This document shows, in pieces, positions 34,862-44,761 of a DNA stretch of 64,000 bases. The notes beneath the pieces were generated by a model. It saw nothing but the letters and a program-made list of their open reading frames with translations, did not search any database and had not been told where the DNA came from. Source of the DNA: Spirochaetia bacterium. Lineage in GTDB: Bacteria > Spirochaetota > UBA4802 > UBA5550. The stretch covers positions 62,001-126,000 of the forward strand of contig VFJS01000068.1 of assembly GCA_009885955.1 (NCBI GenBank), given 5' to 3'. The translations under genes were made by a program, and so were the position numbers. Numbering within the stretch: the first letter of the stretch is position 1; each line of letters begins with the position of its first letter.

Positions 34862-35593
34862 ATGGTTCTAGGAGATTCCCTGGCTCAGACGGTTTACAGA
34901 AGAGTCCTCTTAAAGCTGAGCGGTGAAGCCCTGGCAGGCGAGAAGAAGACGGGCATAGATCCGGAAATTATCGCCCACATTGCAGGGGAGATAAAGGAGG
35001 TCCATGAAAGGGGCATTGAAGTTGCTCTTGTCATAGGAGCTGGAAATATATTCAGGGGTTCCCTCGGTGATAGCCTTGGGATCGACAGGGTTACCGCTGA
35101 CAATATGGGTATGCTTGCCACTGTTATGAATTCCCTCGCTGTCGGTGATATGCTGAATAAATTAAAGGTACCGGTAAAGGTAATGTCAGCCATTATGATG
35201 AATGAAATCGCCGAGCAGTATGTAATCGGGAAGGCGGATTCTTATCTTTCAGGCGGAGAAATTATTATCATAGCAGGCGGTACCGGGCATCCGTATTTCA
35301 CAACAGATACAGCGGCTGGATTAAGGGCCATAGAGCTCTCTGCGGATGTTATGCTGAAGGCAACCAGGGTGGATGGGCTTTATACCGGTGACCCGGAAAA
35401 GGATTCCGGTGCAAAGAAGATCACTTCAATAACATACATGGATGTCATCAGGAGAAACCTGAGAGTAATGGACATCACGGCAGTTTCCCTTTGCATGGAG
35501 AACCGCATGCCCGTAATAATATTTAATATGTTTGAGAAAGGATATTTGATAAAAATTGTGCATGGTGAGGATATTGGCACAAAAATATCATAA
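34862..35593 (+). CDS. pyrH: UMP kinase
   Basis: This amino-acid kinase-fold enzyme phosphorylates UMP to UDP for pyrimidine nucleotides. RVLLKLSGEALAG is the N-terminal phosphate-binding loop, VIGAGNIFRG and GGTGHPYFTTDTAA bind substrate, and ATRVDGLYTGDP the nucleotide. Length 243 residues is normal. It follows tsf after 3 bases, typical of the conserved cluster. The first ten residues (MVLGDSLAQT) are longer than in many homologues, so a slightly later start is possible. Confidence 0.97.
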   Translation: MVLGDSLAQTVYRRVLLKLSGEALAGEKKTGIDPEIIAHIAGEIKEVHERGIEVALVIGAGNIFRGSLGDSLGIDRVTADNMGMLATVMNSLAVGDMLNKLKVPVKVMSAIMMNEIAEQYVIGKADSYLSGGEIIIIAGGTGHPYFTTDTAAGLRAIELSADVMLKATRVDGLYTGDPEKDSGAKKITSITYMDVIRRNLRVMDITAVSLCMENRMPVIIFNMFEKGYLIKIVHGEDIGTKIS

Positions 35594-35608
35594 GGCAGGT
35601 ATTTTTTT

Positions 35609-36166
35609 ATGATAGAAGATATAATTACCGATTCTGAAGACAGGATGAAGAAGAGCATTGTGAATCTTCAAAAAGAGTTTTCAAAGATAAGGACTGGCCG
35701 GGCTAACCCTGCAATGTTTGACTCCATAAGGGTTGAAGTATATGGTACGCAGATGCCGCTTAACCAGGTAGCGACTATATCAGTTCCAGAACCCAGATTG
35801 ATTGTAATACAGCCCTGGGACAAGACAAACCTGGGTCCAATAGAGAAGACAATTCTGAAATCTGATCTATCGCTGAATCCGGCAAATGACGGAAACCTTA
35901 TTCGAATTCAGATTCCTGATCTCACCGAGGAGAGGCGAAAGGAGTATGTAAAGCTTGCAAAACAGAAATCTGAGGAATGCAAGGTTGCCATTAGAAACAT
36001 ACGGCGGGACGGGAATGACATGATTAAAAGCCTTGAGAAAGATAAGGATATATCAGAAGATGATTCAAAGGCTGCCTTTGCCAGGATTCAGAAACTGACC
36101 GATGCGTATATCGAGGATTCTCAGAAACTTACGGATAACAAAGAAAAAGACATTTTGAATCTGTAA
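35609..36166 (+). CDS. frr: Ribosome recycling factor
   Basis: RRF splits post-termination ribosomes with EF-G. The 185-residue protein shows the three-helix bundle and inserted beta domain with LQKEFSKIRTGRANPAMFD and NPANDGNLIRIQIPDLTEERRKE, all conserved. Position after pyrH is the standard order. The ATG at 35609 is preceded by AAGGCAGG. Confidence 0.98.
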   Translation: MIEDIITDSEDRMKKSIVNLQKEFSKIRTGRANPAMFDSIRVEVYGTQMPLNQVATISVPEPRLIVIQPWDKTNLGPIEKTILKSDLSLNPANDGNLIRIQIPDLTEERRKEYVKLAKQKSEECKVAIRNIRRDGNDMIKSLEKDKDISEDDSKAAFARIQKLTDAYIEDSQKLTDNKEKDILNL

Positions 36167-36171
36167 CAGTG

Positions 36172-36888
36172 ATGAATAAATATAAAAGTCTCATCAATCC
36201 GTCGAATATTCCTCATCATGTGGCGATAATAATGGATGGAAACGGCAGGTGGGCAAAAAGCCGATCACTTCCAAGATCGGAGGGGCATAAAAAAGGGGCT
36301 GATGTAATTGAGCCGTTAATGGATGCGGCAATTGAGCTTGGAATAAAAGCAGTTTCCCTTTATGCATTTTCAATTGAAAACTGGGTCCGGCCCAGGGTTG
36401 AGGTCATGGAGCTCTGGTCGCTCCTTGAATTGTATTTTAAAAATAATATTGAAAAGATTAAGGAAAAAAAAATCGGGATTCGCCATTCTGGAATGGAAAA
36501 AAAACTGCCTCCTTCAACGAGGAGAGTAATCAGGAATGCCGTTGAAGAGACAAGGGGAAATAAAAGATCAATTCTGAATTTCTGCATTAACTATGGAGGC
36601 AGGCAGGAGATTATTGAAGCAGTCAATACCTGGGCTGACGATAGGCGCTCAGGTGAAAAATTATCGATAAAAAAATTTGAAAAATATCTTTGTACGGAAG
36701 GCCTGCCCGAGGTTGACTTAATGATACGCACAAGCGGTGAATACAGGATCAGCAATTTTTTATTATGGCAGCTGGCCTATTCGGAACTCCTTTTTATGGA
36801 TGTCCTGTGGCCTGATTTCACTAAAGAGCATCTATATTTCGCTGTTTATGAATATCAGCAGAGGAAAAGGAGATTCGGAGGTATATGA
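36172..36888 (+). CDS. uppS: Undecaprenyl diphosphate synthase
   Basis: UppS is the cis-prenyltransferase that makes the C55 lipid carrier for peptidoglycan and surface glycans. HVAIIMDGNGRWAKSR (catalytic Asp and pyrophosphate-binding Arg), LYAFSIENWVRP, and the C-terminal LMIRTSGEYRISNFLLWQLAYSEL are all diagnostic. I prefer ATG 36172 over the GTG at 36169. The stop codon overlaps the cdsA start (ATGA), so translation is coupled. Confidence 0.97.
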   Translation: MNKYKSLINPSNIPHHVAIIMDGNGRWAKSRSLPRSEGHKKGADVIEPLMDAAIELGIKAVSLYAFSIENWVRPRVEVMELWSLLELYFKNNIEKIKEKKIGIRHSGMEKKLPPSTRRVIRNAVEETRGNKRSILNFCINYGGRQEIIEAVNTWADDRRSGEKLSIKKFEKYLCTEGLPEVDLMIRTSGEYRISNFLLWQLAYSELLFMDVLWPDFTKEHLYFAVYEYQQRKRRFGGI

Positions 36889-37772
36889 ACAAAAGCGGTA
36901 ATTCCACATTGAAGAGAATTATAAGCGCGGTATTGGGCCTGCCGATATATCTTTTCCTTATCATAACTGACAGCTTCCAGTCAATTCCGATACTTCTATG
37001 TTCTACTCTTATCTCCCTTATTTGCCTTTTTGAATTTTTCCAGATATCAGACAGGGGGGAGCATGGGCGCGCGTTTGTGAAAGCCGGCATGATTACCGGT
37101 ATCATCATCAACATCATTATGTATGTTTTTGCCTTCGGTAAGATATACGGTTATACAAAGTATATCCAGAGCTTTGATGCAAGGGTAATCATGTGTGTAG
37201 CAATCATTTTTACCATGATTATTCTTTCCCTCCAGCTTTTTACAAGACCGCTCAGGGGCGGAGTCTATTCCATATCAGTGACTATTTTCGGTCTTATGTA
37301 CATTGTACTTTTTTTTTCACATATCATTCTTATTAAAGCGCTGGCAAACGGGTTGTACTACCTTATTATGCTAAATGTTGTTATCATGATAAATGATGTA
37401 GCGGCATATTTCGGAGGGATATACTTTGGAAAGCACAAGACAAAATTTCCAGCTTCTCCGAACAAATCCTGGGAAGGCTATTTTTCAGGGTTGCTGTTCA
37501 GCATTATCGGCGCAATAATAACGAATCAGGTCTTTATATCCTTTTACAACAGGGCGCTTTTCAGTATCATCGAGGCCGCCCTGATCGGTATTTTTCTCGG
37601 CATTCTCGGATCCATCGGAGATCTGGTGGAATCTGCAGTGAAGAGAGACGGCTCCATAAAGGACTCAGGGTCCATAATCCCCGGGCATGGCGGGATGTGG
37701 GATGTTTTTGATGCAATGATTTTCACCATGCCGATATTTTATTATGCATTAGTCATGCTCGGCATACCTTAA
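36885..37772 (+). CDS. cdsA: Phosphatidate cytidylyltransferase
   Basis: CdsA makes CDP-diacylglycerol, the precursor of the phospholipids, in the inner membrane. The protein has about eight hydrophobic segments and ends with the family signature GDLVESAVKRDGSIKDSGSI followed by IPGHGGMWDVFDA. The last part differs slightly from the usual GGxLDRxDS, having WDVFDA. GGAGG lies 3 bases before the ATG, which is within the uppS stop codon overlap. Length 295 residues is normal. Confidence 0.95.
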   Translation: MNKSGNSTLKRIISAVLGLPIYLFLIITDSFQSIPILLCSTLISLICLFEFFQISDRGEHGRAFVKAGMITGIIINIIMYVFAFGKIYGYTKYIQSFDARVIMCVAIIFTMIILSLQLFTRPLRGGVYSISVTIFGLMYIVLFFSHIILIKALANGLYYLIMLNVVIMINDVAAYFGGIYFGKHKTKFPASPNKSWEGYFSGLLFSIIGAIITNQVFISFYNRALFSIIEAALIGIFLGILGSIGDLVESAVKRDGSIKDSGSIIPGHGGMWDVFDAMIFTMPIFYYALVMLGIP

Positions 37773-37778
37773 GGGACT

Positions 37779-38939
37779 ATGGTAAAAAGCATTACTGTTT
37801 TGGGCTCCACAGGTTCCATCGGGGCATCTGCATTAAAAGTTATCAGGTTCCTTGGCAGTGAGTACAGGGTTTTCGGGTTATCGTGCCGAAAAAATCTCGC
37901 TGTGCTGGAAGAACAGATAAAGGAATTCTGCCCGGAAATCGTTGCAATCTGTTCCAGAGATAAGGATGTTGAAATTGAAGCAGTCCGTATTATAAAGAAG
38001 TACCCGAAAACCCGGTTTATTATCGGCGAAGATGCAGCTGTAGATCTTGCCGGGTGTTCAGTAGATGTAATTGTTTCGGCAATTGTCGGAGCTGCCGGAT
38101 TAAAGCCGTCCCTTGAGGCGATAAAGTCATCTAAAAGGGTTGCGCTTGCGAATAAAGAGACTCTGGTAATGGCCGGTGACCTTTTCATTTCCGAAACTGA
38201 AAGAAACGGCGTGGAGCTTATCCCCGTCGATAGTGAACACAATGCAATTTTTTCCCTGGTAAGCAGGGTCCCTCATGAAGAGATTGAGAGAATAATATTG
38301 ACAGCTTCCGGTGGAAGTCTGAGGGAAATTGCAATTGAGGAGCTTCCCAATGCAACTCCAGGGATGGCTCTTAACCATCCAACATGGAGCATGGGGAGTA
38401 AGATAACAATAGATTCGGCAACCATGATGAATAAAGGCCTTGAAGTGATAGAGGCCCATCATCTTTTTAGTATGGGGTACGATAGAATTGATGTAGTTAT
38501 TCATCCTGAAAGTATTGTGCATTCCATGATAGAAACAATAGATGGGGCACTCTATGCTTCCCTCGGGATAGCTGATATGTGCCACCCTATCCTGAATGCC
38601 CTGAAGTATCCGAAAAAGGTCAGGAATGATTTCGGCAGACTTGATCTTGTAAAGGAGGGAAGGCTGAATTTTTTGGAATGTGATAAAAAAAGATATCCTG
38701 CCCTTGATTTATGCTATTCAGCAGGAATATCTTCCGGCACCATGCCTGCTGTTCTTAATGCGGCAAATGAAGTTGCAGTGGATGCCTTTCTAAATGAAAG
38801 GATATCCTTTTCTGACATTGTCAGAATAGTAGAGAAAACCATGGAGAGCCATAATAATATTTCCAATCCCGGGCTGGATGACATATTACATGCGGACATG
38901 GAATCTCGTGAAAAATCTAGAAGTTTATTATTGAGGTGA
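37779..38939 (+). CDS. dxr: 1-deoxy-D-xylulose 5-phosphate reductoisomerase
   Basis: Dxr catalyses the first committed step of the MEP isoprenoid pathway, using NADPH and Mn2+. The N-terminal VLGSTGSIGASAL binds NADPH. ALANKETLVMAG and PVDSEHNAIF are the substrate and metal site, and GMALNHPTWSMGSKITIDSATMM follows with the conserved NKGLE. 386 residues is normal. It sits 6 bases after cdsA and feeds the same polyprenyl chemistry as uppS. Confidence 0.98.
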   Translation: MVKSITVLGSTGSIGASALKVIRFLGSEYRVFGLSCRKNLAVLEEQIKEFCPEIVAICSRDKDVEIEAVRIIKKYPKTRFIIGEDAAVDLAGCSVDVIVSAIVGAAGLKPSLEAIKSSKRVALANKETLVMAGDLFISETERNGVELIPVDSEHNAIFSLVSRVPHEEIERIILTASGGSLREIAIEELPNATPGMALNHPTWSMGSKITIDSATMMNKGLEVIEAHHLFSMGYDRIDVVIHPESIVHSMIETIDGALYASLGIADMCHPILNALKYPKKVRNDFGRLDLVKEGRLNFLECDKKRYPALDLCYSAGISSGTMPAVLNAANEVAVDAFLNERISFSDIVRIVEKTMESHNNISNPGLDDILHADMESREKSRSLLLR

Positions 38940-38943
38940 TTGG

Positions 38944-40491
38944 ATGTTAACGTTAACGTATATAGTCTCAGCCGTGATACTGCTGGGGCTCTGCATTTTA
39001 ATACATGAGCTTGGACACCTTCTGGGTGGAATGATGGTGGGTATCAGGGCAAAGGTATTTTCCCTGGGATATGGCAAGGGATTTTTTAAGAAAAAATTCG
39101 GCGTTACTACATATCAGATTACACTAATTCCATTTGGCGGTTATTGCCAGTTCTATGGCGAAGAGCCGGGAGAGGAGAGAAAGGGGGAATCCTACGAGTT
39201 CCTTACTGCGCCGCCATGGAAAAGAATTCTTACAGTGGCCATGGGCCCCATCTTCAACCTCATTTTCGGTATTATTCTATTTTATGTGATGAACCTGACA
39301 GGATATACAAAAGAGACGAATAGGATTATCATTCCAGAGGAATTCAAGGTTGGAAATTATGTGTCTCCAGCGCACAAGGCCGGATTGAAAAATGGCGACA
39401 GGATTGTTGAGATAAACGGTAAAAAGATAATGGGTTTTACTGATATTCAGAGCAGTGTTATATTTTCAAAAGGTAAGGACCTTAATATTAAGGTTGAACG
39501 CGGGAGTGAAACGCATAATCTGATTGTGATTCCTTTTATGATGGATTCTTCCGGGAGATTTTCAATCGGGGTAATCCCCTACGGTGAAAGAGTCCTGGTT
39601 GCAGAACTGGTTGAAGGAAATGACGTTGCCGAAAGATCTGGAATAATGCTGATGGATGAAATCTCCTCGCTCGATGGCACCAGGATCAGCAGCCCCAGGG
39701 AATTTACAGAATACATTAAAACCAGGGCCAATGAAAAGATCAGGGTGAAACTTGTCAGGGGAGGTAAGGAGATTGAAAAAGAGATTACTCCCAGGGTTAA
39801 TAAAATTGTTCTTGTTGGAGATAATGCAGTGCTCGACTCTGTAAATACTTCAAGGGCAATTAAGAAAAAGTCATTAAAATTTAATGGCATATCCGTTGCA
39901 AATTACGATGACCTTCTCGCAAAAGTTGATGAAAACAGGGATAAAAATTCAATTATAGAATTGAGTATGCATGGAAGTGAAAAAAAGATTGAAGGTAAGG
40001 CAAAAGTGGAAACCAGGGGTTTTATTGGAATATATCCTGCCATTGCCCCTGAAATGGTTGATGTTAAATACGGCCCTGTAGATGGTTTCAAATATGCAAT
40101 AATAGAGCCTTATGAATTCATTGTTATGAATTTAAAGGGTCTGGGCATGCTTGTAACAGGGAAAATGGATGTGAGGGAAAATCTTTCCGGGCCAATCAGG
40201 ATAGCCAAAATTGCAGGCGAGGTTGCCTATTACAAAGGGATTGCAGCTTTCATAATTCTCATGGCAAAGATCTCAATAATATTGATGGTTATGAATTTTC
40301 TTCCTATACCTGTTGTTGACGGGGGGCACCTTGTATTTTTCATTATTGAGGCCATAAGAGGAAAACCGCTTAGTGAAAAGGTAATGGAAAAAATTCAAAC
40401 TTTCGGGGTTATTGCTCTCATATTGCTCGGTGTTTTTGTTATTATAAATGATATATCAATGCTTCCATTTATACAGAGGTTTTTGAATTAA
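38944..40491 (+). CDS. rseP: Site-2 (RseP-type) intramembrane metalloprotease
   Basis: The zinc site is HELGH in the first membrane helix (near 21-25), completed by the NFLPIPVVDGGH segment near the C-terminus. The middle contains two clear PDZ-type repeats (GLKNGDRIVEINGKKI and SGIMLMDEISSLDGTRI) and a third weaker one. Length 515 residues is longer than the 450 of E. coli, because of the third PDZ-like region. It cleaves membrane-anchored anti-sigma factors or signal peptides within the membrane. It ends the rpsB cluster, 4 bases after dxr, the same order as in other spirochaetes. Confidence 0.95.
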   Translation: MLTLTYIVSAVILLGLCILIHELGHLLGGMMVGIRAKVFSLGYGKGFFKKKFGVTTYQITLIPFGGYCQFYGEEPGEERKGESYEFLTAPPWKRILTVAMGPIFNLIFGIILFYVMNLTGYTKETNRIIIPEEFKVGNYVSPAHKAGLKNGDRIVEINGKKIMGFTDIQSSVIFSKGKDLNIKVERGSETHNLIVIPFMMDSSGRFSIGVIPYGERVLVAELVEGNDVAERSGIMLMDEISSLDGTRISSPREFTEYIKTRANEKIRVKLVRGGKEIEKEITPRVNKIVLVGDNAVLDSVNTSRAIKKKSLKFNGISVANYDDLLAKVDENRDKNSIIELSMHGSEKKIEGKAKVETRGFIGIYPAIAPEMVDVKYGPVDGFKYAIIEPYEFIVMNLKGLGMLVTGKMDVRENLSGPIRIAKIAGEVAYYKGIAAFIILMAKISIILMVMNFLPIPVVDGGHLVFFIIEAIRGKPLSEKVMEKIQTFGVIALILLGVFVIINDISMLPFIQRFLN

Positions 40492-40825
40492 TATTATTAC
40501 TTATGAATATTTTATACAAAAATGATATTGATTTTATCATAAATAATAGCATAAAATATTAAATGGATGTAAAATATTTAACATAAATATTTTAGTATAA
40601 ACTTTATTAATAATTATCATATATTAAAAATAATTTCAATTTCAAAATCATTTTCTTGACTTTTTTATATCGTCACTTATTTAAGAGATTATATTATTAG
40701 ATAATAACTAATTTATTTGCAAAACCGGTTTATACTAAAATGATAAAGAATATTTAAATTATTCTTATATTTTTAATGTATATGGCCGTGAATTAAATTA
40801 TAAACACAATTTTTTGGAGAAAAAA
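40492..40825. other. AT-rich intergenic stretch
   Basis: This 334-base gap is very AT-rich with no ORF. A possible -35 TTGACT lies near 40654 with no good -10 partner. I see no terminator for the rseP cluster. Confidence 0.5.
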
Positions 40826-41413
40826 ATGTTAAAAACAATTTTAATTATTTTGATATTCAGTTTATTTCTGATGGTCAACGGTGCAATGGCGCATCCCGGT
40901 AGGACTGATGGGGATAGCGGCCATTGGGATAGGGCAAATAATTCATATCATTATCATAAAGATGGAAAAGTAATACCAGGCAAACCGAAAGAACATGGAA
41001 TGAAAAACAAAGATAACACCGATGGATCGAAATCTTCAGAGAAAGACGAGCCAAAAACAAAAACCGGCACTGACAAAGATGCCGATAAGACTAAGGCGAC
41101 TCAAAAAAAGAAAAAGACTAATGGTAAGAAAAAAGATACTAAAGACAAAGATAAAAAAGATAAAAAGGATAAGAAAGATAAAAAAGGGGTGAAGAAAACC
41201 GAAAATGAGGGGAAGGGAGACCCAAAGAAAACCGAAATTGACGGGAAAGGGGACCCCAAGAAGACTGAAAAAAAATCGGGTCAGAAAAAAGGGACATCAA
41301 CCAAGAAAAGTGACACTAAAGGCTCAGAAAAAGGGAAATCTGATAAAAAGGAAACCAAAGAATCAAAAAAATCTCACGAATCATCAAAGGATTCTAAGGA
41401 CGACGATAAGTAA
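40826..41413 (+). CDS. Exported YHYH protein with lysine-rich tail
   Basis: A signal peptide (MLKTILIILIFSLFLMVNGAMA) is followed by HPGRTDGDSGHWDRANNSYH and HKDG, the short YHYH-type domain of uncertain function found in exported proteins. From about residue 55 to the end the chain is made almost entirely of K, D, T, S and G, with repeated KKDKK, KGDPKKTE and KKSD blocks. This low-complexity basic tail is likely disordered and could bind peptidoglycan, nucleic acid or anionic lipids. ATG 40826 has TTGGAG 7 bases upstream, so it is preferred to the in-frame TTG at 40814. Confidence 0.75.
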   Translation: MLKTILIILIFSLFLMVNGAMAHPGRTDGDSGHWDRANNSYHYHKDGKVIPGKPKEHGMKNKDNTDGSKSSEKDEPKTKTGTDKDADKTKATQKKKKTNGKKKDTKDKDKKDKKDKKDKKGVKKTENEGKGDPKKTEIDGKGDPKKTEKKSGQKKGTSTKKSDTKGSEKGKSDKKETKESKKSHESSKDSKDDDK

Positions 41414-41451
41414 GTTATAAATTATTTTTTTCACTGAACAGGGCGGATCAT

Positions 41452-42927
41452 TTATTGTATGGTGCCGCCCTCTTTTTTTGTCTTTTGCCTCTCTTTTTTT
41501 AGTATATTCAGCGCGTCAAAAACTATATCATAGCTATTGGAGGCATTCCAGAAGAGATATCCATAACCGCCCGATTTATCCGATGCATCAATCTGATCCA
41601 GTATATATTTTTCATCATAATTTGAGACTCTCCATCTGAATGCCTGAAGCCAGGGCCTTACCGTGATTTTTTTTGCAGATAGTGATAAAACTTTTTTAGT
41701 TCCCTCGAAAATAAAATAATATGGTTGATCTGCTGGATTTTCCCTGCCGTCAAAATTATAATCAAAATGGGATGGATATAACATTGGAGAAATTATATCA
41801 CAATACCTGGAGAGCGATTCAATTCGCTGGCCTGTAGAATTTATGTCAACCTCCTTGGCCCAAGCAACGACGCCGAATATATCAATGGAGAGAAGGGTCT
41901 GCATGGATGAAATCTTTTTATATGCCCGCTCCAGGAAATGTGTTATGACTTCCTCGTTTTTCATCTTGCCAAAGCTGTATGCGAATCTTGCATCATCTAA
42001 TTCACCTGAAGTGGGAAACCGTATGTAATCGAATTGAATTTCATCCACACCTATATCGGCAAGTTCTTCTGCAATGGCAAGATTATAGTCCTGAACTGTT
42101 TTGTTAGTAGGATCGCACCAGAGTTCCCTGCCGCCCCTCCATGGCTTCCCGGTTTTCCTGGACTGAATCGCCAGTGAAGGATCTCTGGCGTAGAGGAGCT
42201 GATCATGAAAAAGCGCTACGCGTGCAATGATAAAAATTTCATTTTCTCTCAGAACCCGGAGGAACATTTTTAAGTTGTCAATGCTTCTTTTTTCATCAGT
42301 ATCGTATTTTCTTACGAGCTCTGTCCTGCTTCTGTAATTTATGATCCCGGTGACATCTTTTGCATCGAAAACAATTGTATTTATTCCGAGTTCTTTGAAA
42401 TATGGAACCAATTTCTGAATGGACCTGCTTCCAGCAGTTATTCCGGTAAGATAGAGACCCCGGGAATAAATGACCTTCGGCCTGTTTTCCGGTTTGATGG
42501 ACAGTGTGTGGGATGGCAGGGGACGTGGAATCATTACATGATTATTTTTTGAAACCTGGGATCCATCGATACCGTTAATTTTTTTTATTCCTTTTATCAG
42601 CTCGGATTTAGAATGATATTCGGTATACCCAATCGCCATATCTGCAATTTCATTGATGCTTATTTTTTTGTTTGGCTGATATATAAGAGAGAAACAGGAA
42701 TGAATGAATCCATCTTCAAGCTTTATATATGATAGCCCGAAATTTTTAAATAGATCGGTATTGATTATTGTAAGATTTTCTTTTTTTGTATAACTCCCGA
42801 AATTTCGATGTAAAAAACTTCTCATGGAATCATTCAAATAGTGGAGTGAATCAAAATTCATTCTTACGATTACAAACGAAGCTATAATAAGGATAAAAAT
42901 GAAAATATTTTTTGTATCGGGTCTCAT
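41452..42927 (-). CDS. DUF4015 putative glycoside hydrolase
   Basis: An N-terminal hydrophobic segment (about residues 8-22) exports or anchors the protein. After an N-terminal region with a LysM- or SLH-like flavour, residues from about 165 form the DUF4015 TIM-barrel domain. KVIYSRGLYLTG opens the barrel, INTIVFDAKD and IARVALFHD are strand ends, and VDEIQFDYIRFPTSGE carries the acid residues typical of retaining glycosidases. Substrate is unknown. It is convergent with the YHYH gene with 38 bases between stops. Confidence 0.85.
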   Translation of the reverse strand: MRPDTKNIFIFILIIASFVIVRMNFDSLHYLNDSMRSFLHRNFGSYTKKENLTIINTDLFKNFGLSYIKLEDGFIHSCFSLIYQPNKKISINEIADMAIGYTEYHSKSELIKGIKKINGIDGSQVSKNNHVMIPRPLPSHTLSIKPENRPKVIYSRGLYLTGITAGSRSIQKLVPYFKELGINTIVFDAKDVTGIINYRSRTELVRKYDTDEKRSIDNLKMFLRVLRENEIFIIARVALFHDQLLYARDPSLAIQSRKTGKPWRGGRELWCDPTNKTVQDYNLAIAEELADIGVDEIQFDYIRFPTSGELDDARFAYSFGKMKNEEVITHFLERAYKKISSMQTLLSIDIFGVVAWAKEVDINSTGQRIESLSRYCDIISPMLYPSHFDYNFDGRENPADQPYYFIFEGTKKVLSLSAKKITVRPWLQAFRWRVSNYDEKYILDQIDASDKSGGYGYLFWNASNSYDIVFDALNILKKERQKTKKEGGTIQ

Positions 42928-43158
42928 GTATAGTATTACTCAGGTGTTTCCATTTAATAGTATATATTTATATCGAGGCAATTTTACAAAGTGATACGAT
43001 ATTTACAAATTTTTTTTATTTTTTATTGATTAAATAATCGGAATATTTATAATAACCGGTAATTTTACTTGAGCATAAAAAATATGAATTTCGATTCTCC
43101 ATTATGATTATTATTTTAAATTTATTTTTTAACCCCTTCACATGAAAAATGTATTTTT

Positions 43159-43953
43159 ATGAATTTAAACCTTAAATTGGCATCACTCGTCGGAAAAAAA
43201 GTAATTTCATACTGGGAAGGGATTGTAAATTTCAGAGATTTTTGTGTATCAATCATCCGGTCATTTCATTCCATGAAATACTTAAGATTCAGGTCCATCT
43301 ACAGAGTTATCATAAATCAGACTAAATTCACCGGAATTGATACTCTACCATTCATCATTTTAATTTCCATGATGATAGGCGGTACAATCATTATTCAGTC
43401 CATCACCCAGTTTCCGAAATTCGGAATTGAAGGATTTATTGGGAATCTGCTGGTCATTGTCGTAGCCAGAGAGCTTGGCCCGCTGGCAACCGGGCTTATT
43501 GTAATTACAAGATCCGGTTCGGCAATAGCAGCTGAAATCGCAACGCAGACTCAAAACAAGGAGATCCTTTCGCTTGAGATTATGGGAATTGACCCGATGC
43601 TGTATATTGTATTTCCCAGGATTATCGCTGCAGTTATTTCTCTGTTCTCATTGATGATTTTGTTTGATGTTGTTGCCTTTTTCGGAGGCTATATAATATC
43701 ACAGATGACCGTTTCCATCCCGATTGATGTTTTTTTTCAGACATTGCTTGATGCCTTCAGCCTCAATGACCTGATAGCCACATTATTGAAAAGTGTCAGT
43801 TATGGAATCCTTATACCGATAATATGCTGTTATTACGGTTTGAAGCCAACATCGAAATTTGAGGTTCCCATATATGTATCGAAGGCAGTGACGAGGACCT
43901 TATTTACCATTTTTATTATTAATGCTCTGATATCAGTCTTCTTTTATTTATAA
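43159..43953 (+). CDS. mlaE: MlaE/YrbE-type lipid ABC transporter permease
   Basis: The 264-residue membrane protein has the MlaE permease fold, including VARELGPLATGLIVITRSGS, AIAAEIATQ and NKEILSLEIMGIDPMLYIVFPRIIA, which are conserved signature segments for coupling to the MlaF ATPase. About five membrane helices are visible. It works with an MCE protein to move phospholipids between the inner and outer membranes. The MCE gene follows 76 bases later, but no ATPase gene lies between or beside them. Confidence 0.92.
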   Translation: MNLNLKLASLVGKKVISYWEGIVNFRDFCVSIIRSFHSMKYLRFRSIYRVIINQTKFTGIDTLPFIILISMMIGGTIIIQSITQFPKFGIEGFIGNLLVIVVARELGPLATGLIVITRSGSAIAAEIATQTQNKEILSLEIMGIDPMLYIVFPRIIAAVISLFSLMILFDVVAFFGGYIISQMTVSIPIDVFFQTLLDAFSLNDLIATLLKSVSYGILIPIICCYYGLKPTSKFEVPIYVSKAVTRTLFTIFIINALISVFFYL

Positions 43954-44029
43954 GCGCATATAAAAAATTTGTTGATTTTTTTGAACATGATTAACCTATT
44001 ATTGATAATGTTGATAACCGGGGTGCTCC

Positions 44030-44716
44030 ATGGTAAAATTTGAAAAAAATGAGATAAGAGTGGGGCTGTTCATTCTTATTCCCGGTATTATTCTTCTGAT
44101 ATTTACCACATTGAAACTTGGCTATTCAATAGCAAGTTCAACAATTGATATATACCTAAAAATTGATAGCCTTACATCTGTCAAAAAGGGGACTCCCGTT
44201 AAAATAAAAGGGTATACCATAGGCAGGGTTGTTGAACTTAAACCGGTATATAAGCCAACGCTGCATTTTCTTGCTACAATGAGGATTGAACGGGAAATAG
44301 AGCTATATGAGAACTGCTCAGCAGTTATCCTGAATCAGAATGTTATTGGCGACCCTGCAATTGAAATAAAAAATCCTGAAAAGAAGGGTGAGGCGCTCAT
44401 AAATCACGATATTATTGAAGGTATTGAATATGTGAATCTGGAAGCTGTTTTGCAGGATGTTCATCTGCTTCTTTCAACACTTACCGGAACAGTGAACATG
44501 TTCAAGGATATCACCATAGACAGCAGGAATAATTTAAGGGTTCTTGTATCAGATTTGTCAGTCAGTGTGAGAAAGCTGAAGGAAATTCTTGACGACTCTC
44601 AGAAGGATATAGTCACTCTCCTCTCCTCATTCAGGCAGACTTCGGAGGTTATGACAGAAATTTCCAAAGAATTTAAAAAGAATCCGATGAAATTTCTTTT
44701 TGAAGGCAAGAAGTAA
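44030..44716 (+). CDS. mlaD: MlaD-type MCE domain protein
   Basis: A single N-terminal membrane helix (about 13-31) is followed by one MCE domain (about 35-120) with GTPVKIKGYTIGRVVELK and AVILNQNVIGDPAIEIKN, then a helical C-terminal region of about 90 residues. MCE rings carry lipid in the periplasm. It is the partner of the adjacent permease. Length 228 residues is in the normal single-MCE range. Confidence 0.9.
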   Translation: MVKFEKNEIRVGLFILIPGIILLIFTTLKLGYSIASSTIDIYLKIDSLTSVKKGTPVKIKGYTIGRVVELKPVYKPTLHFLATMRIEREIELYENCSAVILNQNVIGDPAIEIKNPEKKGEALINHDIIEGIEYVNLEAVLQDVHLLLSTLTGTVNMFKDITIDSRNNLRVLVSDLSVSVRKLKEILDDSQKDIVTLLSSFRQTSEVMTEISKEFKKNPMKFLFEGKK

Positions 44717-44761
44717 TGATGTGTTATAATTTTTTGAAAATGATACTGTATATCAAAAATG

